From CAZHPA01 sp964533945 (GTDB taxonomy: Bacteria; Bacillota; Clostridia; Lachnospirales; WRBF01), in the NCBI GenBank assembly GCA_964533945.1, contig CAZHPA010000042.1, positions 1-15,598 of the forward strand: DNA of 15,598 nucleotides. Reading direction: 5' to 3'. The position numbers and the translations under genes are program-made. This document shows positions 1-5,875 of the stretch, piece after piece. The notes beneath the pieces were generated by a model. That model was not told where the DNA came from, searched no databases, and was given only the letters and a program-made list of their open reading frames with translations. Numbering within the stretch: position 1 is the first letter of the stretch; every line of letters begins with the position of its first letter.

Positions 1-236
1 AAAGCGTTATGGATAATGCCTTTGGCATGTTTATTAATTTCTTAACATACAAAGCCAAAAAAATAATTAAAGTTGATAAATGGTTTCCTTCAAGTAAAAC
101 TTGTAGTGCTTGCGGTGTTAAAAATCATAACTTAACGCTTAAATACAGAACATTTATCTGTACTTGTGGAAATATTATTGATAGAGATTACAATGCAGCT
201 ATAAATATAAAACAAGCAGGTTTAGCAATGCTGTAA
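1..236 (+). CDS. tnpB: TnpB (IS605 OrfB-type) RNA-guided nuclease, C-terminal fragment
   Basis: This is the C-terminal end of a transposon-encoded TnpB protein; the reading frame is already open at the left edge, so the gene starts outside the window and the ATG at position 9 is internal. Visible are a zinc-ribbon with two cysteine pairs (CSAC and CTC) and, between them and the end, the DRDYNAA block that carries the last RuvC-type catalytic aspartate of this family. The PSSKTCSACG stretch is highly typical. Known family members are about 370-430 aa, so only about a fifth is seen. TnpB is an RNA-guided DNA nuclease that helps maintain the transposon at its site. Whether the complete gene is intact, and whether a TnpA transposase is nearby, cannot be judged here. 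Confidence 0.93.
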   Translation, partial: SVMDNAFGMFINFLTYKAKKIIKVDKWFPSSKTCSACGVKNHNLTLKYRTFICTCGNIIDRDYNAAINIKQAGLAML

Positions 237-350
237 TCTTATAATATAAATAACCGTGGGACACACGGGGTTAGCTTATTTATGCTTAGACGCTAGTCTA
301 TCGAGTAAGAAGCTCCCGCTTCTATCTTAGATAAGCGGGTTAGTATGTCA
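237..350 (+). ncRNA. IS605-type right end / 3' part of the TnpB guide RNA (omegaRNA, reRNA)
   Basis: The stretch directly after the TnpB stop has the structured right end typical of IS200/IS605 elements in Clostridia. There is a small hairpin at 254-268 (ccgtg/cacgg, 5 bp) and a perfect 7-bp hairpin with arms 315-321 and 333-339 (cccgctt/aagcggg, 11-nt loop), followed by a short tail ending in GTCA at 347-350. In characterised members the subterminal hairpin is recognised by TnpA, and the TnpB-bound guide RNA overlaps the tnpB 3' end, runs to the element's end and takes its guide from the flanking DNA. By analogy the guide would begin near 351. The exact end base is inferred. Confidence 0.7.
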
Positions 351-786
351 CTTCTTTCTTTTTATCCGCCATTTTTTGAACTACCATAAGCAGTAGGCGA
401 TATAGCCAAAAGATGTTAAGCAACAAATCTGCGCATTTATCGCTAAGCTGCCCATTTTCAATAATAACAATCGGTTGACGCTTTATTAGCATTAAATACC
501 ACAAAAATGCAACACAAAAAGCAAAGAAAATTATTGATATTTTTCTGGTTGCATTATCAGACAAATATTTTCTTGTAAAATTACAGCCTTTAATCATAGT
601 TAAAGTATCGAAATAAGCTATAGGGATAAATACAAGCAAAAGTGTTTCAACAGTTGGCATAGCCCAAACATAAAAATTTTTTATAAATTCATTTAATACA
701 ATTAGCACAAGAATTAAGTTAAATGCTTGATACCCGATTTTGTTTCTGTTAATAGTTTGCATTTCGTCGAACTTGCTGTTTTCCAT
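340..786 (-). CDS. Small four-helix membrane protein (possibly DUF6773-like) of an Xre cassette
   Basis: A 148-aa protein with four hydrophobic segments at about residues 20-40, 43-63, 82-101 and 119-137 and a lysine-rich end, so probably an integral membrane protein of unknown function. The N-terminal DEMQ...RNKIGYQAF pattern resembles the DUF6773 family, an assignment made from memory only. It starts 3 nt after the stop of the upstream Xre regulator and its ribosome binding site (GGGAGGG) lies inside the end of that gene, so the two are probably translationally coupled. Such repressor plus membrane-protein pairs are common in Firmicutes. The last three or four codons and the stop (340-351) appear to lie in the insertion sequence's right end, so the native C-terminus may have been replaced. 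Confidence 0.75.
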   Translation of the reverse strand: MENSKFDEMQTINRNKIGYQAFNLILVLIVLNEFIKNFYVWAMPTVETLLLVFIPIAYFDTLTMIKGCNFTRKYLSDNATRKISIIFFAFCVAFLWYLMLIKRQPIVIIENGQLSDKCADLLLNIFWLYRLLLMVVQKMADKKKEVTY

Positions 787-789
787 AAA

Positions 790-987
790 TTATCCCTCCC
801 AAAACAACTCGTCTAAAGTTTTGCCTAAAATCTTACAAATGGCAATACATAATTTTATTGTAGGGTTGTAGTCGCCTTTTTCGATTGCGTTCATAGTTTG
901 CCTTGTAATGCCAACAGCTTCCGCCAAATCTTTTTGTGTCATGTCGTATTGTGCCCTTGCTGCTTTTAATTTTAAATTTTTCGCCAT
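790..987 (-). CDS. Xre-family HTH transcriptional regulator, 65 aa
   Basis: A short single-domain DNA-binding protein made almost entirely of an HTH_3 fold. The TQKDLAEAVGITRQTMNAIE segment (residues 17-36) is the helix-turn-helix, and KLCIAICKILGKTLDELF closes the five-helix bundle. The length of 65 aa is normal for this YozG-like subgroup, which has no separate dimerisation or sensor domain. The ATG at 985-987 is preceded by AAAGGTGG about 8 nt upstream. It is the first gene of a two-gene unit with the membrane protein downstream; a palindrome in its promoter suggests autorepression. The signal it responds to is unknown. Confidence 0.9.
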   Translation of the reverse strand: MAKNLKLKAARAQYDMTQKDLAEAVGITRQTMNAIEKGDYNPTIKLCIAICKILGKTLDELFWEG

Positions 988-1007
988 ATACCTACCACCT
1001 TTATTCT

Positions 1008-1036
1008 AAGGTAGCATATATTTTAATATATGTCAA
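1008..1036 (-). promoter_or_regulatory. Promoter and candidate operator of the Xre cassette
   Basis: Read on the minus strand there is a perfect -35 (TTGACA, 1036-1031), a 17-bp spacer and a weak -10 (TACCTT, 1013-1008) preceded by TGC, an extended -10 feature. The spacer is covered by a perfect inverted repeat at 1015-1032 (catatatt-tt-aatatatg, 8-bp arms). An operator placed between -35 and -10 is the usual arrangement for autorepression by small Xre proteins; that role is inferred. Confidence 0.55.
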
Positions 1037-1063
1037 CTATATTTTACTTTTTATATAAATAAG

Positions 1064-1097
1064 AATGCGTTGCCTTCAAAAAACATAGCAACGCATT
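1064..1097 (-). terminator. Rho-independent terminator of the recG operon
   Basis: A perfect 10-bp stem (aatgcgttgc at 1064-1073, gcaacgcatt at 1088-1097) with a 14-nt loop begins 3 nt after the recG stop codon. On the minus strand the stem is followed by a T-rich tail (CTTATTTATAT), while no T-run follows on the plus strand, so it ends minus-strand transcription. Confidence 0.8.
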
Positions 1098-1100
1098 AAC

Positions 1101-3182
1101 TTAACCTGTAGTTAATTCTAAATATTTATCAACTGCACTCCAAAGTTTATTATATTTTTCATCATTAATAAAGTTGTTAAAAATAAATTCGGCGGCTTCT
1201 CTTGCCAAATTTAATATTTCTGTATCTCTATACAAATTAGCAATTTTCAGCTCTGGCAACCCATGCTGCCGTGTTCCAAAAAAATCTCCTGCACCTCTAA
1301 GTTCTAAATCAAGTTCTGAAAGCTTAAATCCGTCATTTGTTTTAGTTAGCGCTCTCATTCTTTGCCTGCAAATATTAGACATTGAGTCTGTTATTAAAAT
1401 ACAAAATGATTTTTCATTTCCCCTGCCAACACGCCCTCTTAGCTGATGAAGCTGTGAAAGCCCAAACCGCTCGGCATCTTCAATTACTATAATAGTTGCA
1501 TTTTTAACATTAACGCCAACTTCAACTACAGTTGTTGAAACAAGAATTTGTATTTCGCCGTCAACAAACGCTTGCATAACTTCTTGCTTTTCCTTTTCTT
1601 TCATCTTTCCGTGCAAATGTTGAACGCTTCTATTATGAAATATTTTTTTAAGTTTTTGTGTATATTCCAAAACCGATTGCAAAGATGGTTCTTCCGAATA
1701 ACCAGACTGTTCTCTGTTTTCGTTTGCCTCTTCTTTTGTGTTAGCTTCTATGGAAGGGCAAATAACATATGCTTGCCTTCCTTGTGAAACTTGCTTCTCA
1801 ATAAAGTTATATACCCTTTGTCTTTCTGCCGAAGTAACTGCATATGTGTCAACTTTTTGCCTCCCTTTTGGCATTTCGTTAATTATTGAAATATCCATAT
1901 CTCCATACAAAACTAGCGCCAAAGTTCGTGGAATTGGAGTTGCGCTCATTGCTATAACGTTTGGAGTTTTGCCTTTGTCAATTAAAGCAAGCCTTTGTCT
2001 AACACCAAAACGGTGTTGTTCGTCTGTTATTGCAAGAGTTAAATTTTTAAATGAAACGTTTTGTTGAATAAGCGCATGAGTTCCTAATATCATTTGGGCT
2101 TGTCCGCTTTCAATTTTTTCATAGGCGGCTTCCTTTTCCTTCTTTTTTAGCCCGCCTGAAAGCAAAACCGTTTCAATTCCAAGCAAATTAAACAATTCGC
2201 TAAATGAATTAAAATGCTGATGTGCTAAAATTTCCGTAGGTGCCATTAACGCCGCTTGCCCTCCGTTTTTAATTGCCAAATAGCACATTACAATTGCAAC
2301 AAATGTTTTTCCACAACCAACGTCGCCTTGCAGTAATCTATTTAAGACGAAACCTTTTTTAATATCCAAGCACATTTCATTAATAACTTTAACTTGTGCT
2401 TTTGTCATTTCAAATGATATTAATTTAAGCAGCTTATTGTATTCAAAATCTGTAATTTCAACTGAATTTCTTTTAGTTTTAATGCGTCCTTTTTGCCTAA
2501 TTAGCGCAAGCTGCATTAATAAAAGTTCTTCAAAAGCAAGCCGATTTAGTGCAACGGAAAGCACTTCTTTGTCTTCTGGAAAGTGTGCTTTAATAGTGGC
2601 AAAAACTTTGCTGCAAAGGCAATATTTTGCCCTAATTTCTTTAGGTAAAATTTCTTCCAGCTGCTTATATACTAAATGCAGCGCCGAATGAATTAAAGAA
2701 CGTATATATTTTTGGGATAGCTTGTAAGTAGAATTGTATACGGGTATTATTTCCGACATTTTAACATCTTTGCCGGGTGCTTCTAAATCTTTGCATTCCA
2801 TTATTTTCTTTCTTGCAAACCCTTTAACTTTGCCTGTAAATATCCATTTTGTTCCCAATTTAAGCTGATACTTTAAATATGGTTGATTAAACCAAGCAAT
2901 TTCTATTATATCGCCCATATCATCTGCTGCTATTATTTTAGTTATTACTTTTCCGTTAATTTCACTGTCTTCTAAAACATCTATAATGGTAGCTAAAATT
3001 GTATTTTCTTCTAAATATTTAGTTTTGCAAATGCTTGTTATTTCTCTGTTGTAATAATCTTTTGGGAAATGTTCTATTAAATCTTTAAGCGTATATATTG
3101 AAAGCTTATGCAGCCTTAAAAGCCGTTGTTCTCCAACTCCTTTTAAAATTGATATATCGGAATTTAAGCTAATACCTTCCAT
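1101..3182 (-). CDS. recG: ATP-dependent DNA helicase RecG
   Basis: RecG is a monomeric superfamily 2 helicase that reverses stalled replication forks and migrates Holliday junctions. At 693 aa it has the usual full length. The N-terminal wedge domain covers about residues 1-160 and includes the LKGVGEQR helix-hairpin-helix-like start. The helicase core shows Walker A GDVGCGKT (286-293), the DEQH box (387-390), SATPIPRT (413-420) and the motif VI region QLRGRVGRG (580-588), followed by the RecG-specific region DFFGTRQHGLPEL (633-645). About 25 residues around 480-503 are rich in Glu, Asn and Ser and look like a lineage-specific loop. The start ATG lies 2 nt after the fakA stop, so it is translated as the last gene of the Asp23-fakA-recG operon; the terminator follows at once. 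Confidence 0.97.
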   Translation of the reverse strand: MEGISLNSDISILKGVGEQRLLRLHKLSIYTLKDLIEHFPKDYYNREITSICKTKYLEENTILATIIDVLEDSEINGKVITKIIAADDMGDIIEIAWFNQPYLKYQLKLGTKWIFTGKVKGFARKKIMECKDLEAPGKDVKMSEIIPVYNSTYKLSQKYIRSLIHSALHLVYKQLEEILPKEIRAKYCLCSKVFATIKAHFPEDKEVLSVALNRLAFEELLLMQLALIRQKGRIKTKRNSVEITDFEYNKLLKLISFEMTKAQVKVINEMCLDIKKGFVLNRLLQGDVGCGKTFVAIVMCYLAIKNGGQAALMAPTEILAHQHFNSFSELFNLLGIETVLLSGGLKKKEKEAAYEKIESGQAQMILGTHALIQQNVSFKNLTLAITDEQHRFGVRQRLALIDKGKTPNVIAMSATPIPRTLALVLYGDMDISIINEMPKGRQKVDTYAVTSAERQRVYNFIEKQVSQGRQAYVICPSIEANTKEEANENREQSGYSEEPSLQSVLEYTQKLKKIFHNRSVQHLHGKMKEKEKQEVMQAFVDGEIQILVSTTVVEVGVNVKNATIIVIEDAERFGLSQLHQLRGRVGRGNEKSFCILITDSMSNICRQRMRALTKTNDGFKLSELDLELRGAGDFFGTRQHGLPELKIANLYRDTEILNLAREAAEFIFNNFINDEKYNKLWSAVDKYLELTTG

Positions 3183-3184
3183 AG

Positions 3185-4882
3185 CTATTCAACTGATATA
3201 ATATAAAAATATAAAGGTTGACCGCCGTTTTGAATGTCAACATCTATATGTTTATATTTGGTTTTAATATATTCACCAATCTCATTAGCTTGCTGCTCTG
3301 TAGTTTGCTTTCCAAAATATATGCTTATAAGCTGCCCATTGTTTTGTTTAATCATTAAATCTATTAAATTTTTTGTGCATTGCTGCAAATTTTGACCTGT
3401 AATTTTAATTTCTCCATCAACAAGGCAAAGGCAATCTCCTTCATTAACTTCTATTTTATCAACAATTGTCTTCCTAACCGCATAAGTAACTTGGCCTGTT
3501 AAAACTGAATTTATTGCTTCGTTCATTTTTTCAACGTTAGACAAAACATCACATTCTAAGCAAAAACTTAAAGCTGCAGCTATGCCTTGAGGAATTGTTT
3601 TGCTTTTTAATATATATACATTTTTATTTAAGCAAAGCTTTGCAGCTTGTTGTGCTGCCAAAATAATATTTTTATTGTTAGGAAGAACTATAATATTTTT
3701 GGCGTTAACTTTTTCAATAGTTTCTAAAATATTATTTGCGCTTGGGTTCATAGTTTGTCCGCCTTCAATAACGGCATCAACACCAAGTTCATTAAATATG
3801 TTAATTATTCCTTCTCCAAAAGCAACTGAAACAATTCCAATTTCTTTTGGTTTTTCATTTTTAAATTCTTTAATATCTTTAGCATTTGCAATGTCTTTTA
3901 ATTCAAGTAAGTTTGTGTGCTGAATTGACATATTTTCAATTTTTATATTATTAAGTTCCCCTTCTTTAATTGCATATTCAAGTACAGCACCGGGGTTTTT
4001 AGTATGTACATGAACTTTTAAAATGTTATCGTCGCAAACAACAACAATTGAATCCCCAATTGTTGATAAAAATTGTTTAAATCTAGCTTCTATTTGTTCA
4101 GCTTGCTCACCTTTTGGTTTATTAATATTAACTAAAAATTCTGTGCAATATCCAAAATCAGTATTCGAAGTAACAAATGGAGTGTAACTTGTTTTAGTTT
4201 GAATGGAACTAGAACCAGAATTGTTTTCTGCTATTTTAACTTCATATTCATCTTCATTTTCAACTTTATGGTAGATACTTTTGGCAGCACCTTCTAAAAT
4301 ACATAAAAGTCCCTTTCCTCCTGCATCAACAACCCCAGCTTGCCTAAGTTCTAAAAGCATATTTTTTGTATTTTCAAGCACTATATTTGCATATCCCAAA
4401 ACATCTTGGCAAATTTGCACAATGTTATCTGTTCCGTATGAACATTCAATAGCTTTTTCGGAAATGGCAGCTGCTATTGTTAAAATTGTTCCTTCTTTTG
4501 GTTTCATAACTGCTTTATATGCAGTTTCTGAAGCTTTAATAAATGCAAACGCCAAATCATCGGCATTTATTGCTTGCTTACCTTCTAAACCTTTGGCAAA
4601 GCCACGAAAAAGTTGTGATAAAATAACGCCAGAATTTCCCCTTGCTCCTCTTAAAGAACCGTTTGAAGCCGCTTTAGCAACTTCATATACGTTTGGATTT
4701 TCAAGCTTTTCAACTTCTTTTGCGGCAGCAAGCATTGTTAATGACATGTTAGTTCCTGTATCTCCGTCAGGTACAGGGAAAACATTAAGTGAATCAAGAA
4801 GCTGTTTGTTTGCGTTAAGTTCATTGTAAGCGGCTATTATCATTTTTTTAAAAAGTTTTCCATTTATATTTGTTAAATTCAA
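3185..4882 (-). CDS. fakA: Fatty acid kinase subunit FakA (DAK2/DhaL domain protein, YloV)
   Basis: FakA binds ATP and phosphorylates fatty acids presented by a FakB carrier, giving acyl-phosphate for phospholipid synthesis. The 565-aa length fits the family (about 550). The N-terminal DhaL domain (about residues 8-205) has the metal/ATP site PVPDGDTGTN (36-45), RGARGNSGVILSQ (78-90) and DAGGKGL (186-192). In the central domain Cys246 with His291 and His293 (KVHVHTKNPG) matches the zinc ligands I recall for FakA. The C-terminal third (about 345-565) should bind FakB. The start codon is TTG at 4882-4880: AGGAGG sits 8 nt upstream and no better-placed ATG exists. It lies 12 nt after the Asp23-family gene and 2 nt before recG. 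No fakB is in the window; FakB genes are usually elsewhere. Confidence 0.93.
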   Translation of the reverse strand: MNLTNINGKLFKKMIIAAYNELNANKQLLDSLNVFPVPDGDTGTNMSLTMLAAAKEVEKLENPNVYEVAKAASNGSLRGARGNSGVILSQLFRGFAKGLEGKQAINADDLAFAFIKASETAYKAVMKPKEGTILTIAAAISEKAIECSYGTDNIVQICQDVLGYANIVLENTKNMLLELRQAGVVDAGGKGLLCILEGAAKSIYHKVENEDEYEVKIAENNSGSSSIQTKTSYTPFVTSNTDFGYCTEFLVNINKPKGEQAEQIEARFKQFLSTIGDSIVVVCDDNILKVHVHTKNPGAVLEYAIKEGELNNIKIENMSIQHTNLLELKDIANAKDIKEFKNEKPKEIGIVSVAFGEGIINIFNELGVDAVIEGGQTMNPSANNILETIEKVNAKNIIVLPNNKNIILAAQQAAKLCLNKNVYILKSKTIPQGIAAALSFCLECDVLSNVEKMNEAINSVLTGQVTYAVRKTIVDKIEVNEGDCLCLVDGEIKITGQNLQQCTKNLIDLMIKQNNGQLISIYFGKQTTEQQANEIGEYIKTKYKHIDVDIQNGGQPLYFYIISVE

Positions 4883-4894
4883 CGTGATGTCCTC

Positions 4895-5278
4895 CTAATT
4901 AGTAACTCTTATACCTTCAACAAATATATTAATTTGTCCGACGGTTAACCCAATGTTTTCTTTAATTTTATATTTAACCGTATTGATGAGTGTATTTGCT
5001 ATTGCGGAAATATTTGTTCCATATTCAACAATAATGTGCAAGTCGATTGATAATAAGTTCCCGTTTTCAGAAATTTCGGAATTTTCAGAACTTTGGGATA
5101 GACATATTCCTTTTGTTAAACTTTCACGTTTTAATAGCTGAACAATTCCATCTTTAACGCTGCGAGCTGCCATTCCAACAATTCCGTAACAATCCATAGC
5201 AGCAAGCCCAGCAATTCGTGATATAACTTCATTTTCTATAGTAATTGTGCCAAATTCATTTCTAGTAATAATTGCCAT
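4895..5278 (-). CDS. yloU: Asp23/Gls24 family envelope stress protein (YloU-like)
   Basis: A 127-aa member of the Asp23 (DUF322) family. The N-terminal block TITIENEVISRIAGLAA followed by GIVGMA (residues 11-36) is the family hallmark. The C-terminal half has the usual pattern DLHIIVEYGTNI...VKYKIKENIGLTVGQINIFVEGI. Residues 57-73 are a Ser/Glu/Asn-rich linker. It has no signal peptide or membrane segment. In Staphylococcus a relative associates with the cell membrane and affects envelope stress; the YloU branch has no settled function. AAAGGAGGG stands 6 nt before the ATG at 5278-5276. It is the first gene of the operon with fakA and recG, the same order as yloU-yloV...recG in Bacillus, which supports the assignment. 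Confidence 0.93.
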   Translation of the reverse strand: MAIITRNEFGTITIENEVISRIAGLAAMDCYGIVGMAARSVKDGIVQLLKRESLTKGICLSQSSENSEISENGNLLSIDLHIIVEYGTNISAIANTLINTVKYKIKENIGLTVGQINIFVEGIRVTN

Positions 5279-5314
5279 AATAGCCCTCCTTTTGCTTTGT
5301 TAATTATAATTGTA

Positions 5315-5344
5315 ATTATACATTACTTTCGCTTTAAATATCAA
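5315..5344 (-). promoter_or_regulatory. Promoter of the yloU-fakA-recG operon
   Basis: On the minus strand a perfect -10 TATAAT (5320-5315) is preceded at 18 bp by TTGATA (5344-5339), one base from the -35 consensus. The start of transcription would fall near 5308, about 30 nt before the yloU ATG. Confidence 0.6.
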
Positions 5345-5373
5345 TATTTTATATGCATTTAAATAATTAGTGC

Positions 5374-5402
5374 TTGACTTTTTATATTTAGTGAATTATA
5401 AT
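5374..5402 (+). promoter_or_regulatory. Promoter of tRNA-Ser
   Basis: TTGACT (5374-5379), a 17-bp spacer and a perfect TATAAT (5397-5402) lie 10 bp before the first base of the tRNA. This near-consensus sigma-A-type promoter suits a stable RNA gene and is divergent from the yloU operon promoter. Confidence 0.8.
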
Positions 5403-5412
5403 AACTTAATAT

Positions 5413-5502
<90 letters not shown>

Positions 5503-5504
5503 CT

Positions 5505-5538
5505 AAAGCCAGTAAATCTGCGAGGGTTACTGGCTTTT
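5505..5538 (+). terminator. Terminator downstream of tRNA-Ser
   Basis: A perfect 11-bp stem (aaagccagtaa at 5505-5515, ttactggcttt at 5527-5537) with an 11-nt loop, closed by a short TTTT run and further T-rich sequence. It begins 4 nt after the tRNA. If the island reading is right, it came in with the integrated element. Confidence 0.8.
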
Positions 5539-5800
5539 AATATTTACCATATCTAATTTCTGCACTACTTATTGATTTTAGTTAGCAATTATAATATAAT
5601 TAGTTATTATATGTTTTAAACAACAAACATCTCTTGGCATTGACAAAATAAATCACATTAAAAAATTAAAAGATACAATGTGCTATTGGCATGTTGCCAT
5701 AAAAAAAGGGGGGATATTAAGCAAGTTATATGTTTTAATGCACTTCTTTTTTATTAAGGTGCAAAATATAAAATTAAAAGATTTAAAGGGGAAAAGTTAA
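5539..5800 (+). promoter_or_regulatory. Leader region and candidate promoter of the island surface-protein gene
   Basis: This 260-bp stretch holds no convincing gene. A promoter candidate is TTGATT (5572-5577), 17 bp, TATAAT (5595-5600), which would give an untranslated leader of about 195 nt. The leader contains a small hairpin (tggca/tgcca, 5687-5699) and a G6 run after A7 at 5701-5713, but I recognise no known riboswitch in it. A ribosome binding site AAAGGGG (5785-5791) stands 9 nt before the ATG at 5801. Confidence 0.4.
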
Positions 5801-5875
5801 ATGAGAAAACGAATTATAAGCAGTATACTTGCATTAGCAATGACCTTACGTTATTGCCAAGCGTTGGAATTATAA
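5801..5875 (+). pseudogene. Signal-peptide start of the surface protein, cut off by a frameshift
   Basis: An ATG with a good AAAGGGG site opens a 24-codon frame reading MRKRIISSILALAMTL and then running into nonsense and a stop at 5873-5875. The first 16 residues are a typical Sec signal start (basic n-region, hydrophobic core). The neighbouring frame, +2 relative to it, continues with TLLPSVGIITAKAAE, the rest of such a signal peptide with an AKA-A-type cleavage site. Adding one A between 5848 and 5849 would join both into one protein running to 7869, so the gene appears to carry a one-base deletion here, or the read has an error. Confidence 0.7.

Larger units (their letters stand above)
1..350 (+). 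mobile_element. IS200/IS605-family insertion sequence, right portion only
   Basis: The tnpB C-terminus plus the hairpin-bearing right end define the right part of an IS200/IS605-family element. Elements of this family have no terminal inverted repeats and make no target duplication, in agreement with the absence of either here. The left end and any tnpA lie outside the window. The right boundary is placed after GTCA at about 350 from the position of the subterminal hairpin, with an uncertainty of a few bases. Confidence 0.75.

Noticed and set aside
5539..5800. A riboswitch in the surface-protein leader
   Set aside because: Small hairpins and a G6 run are present, but no cyclic-di-GMP or other known aptamer core could be recognised.
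5840..5860. Programmed ribosomal frameshift in the signal peptide
   Set aside because: There is no slippery heptamer, homopolymer or stimulating structure; a one-base deletion or read error is simpler.
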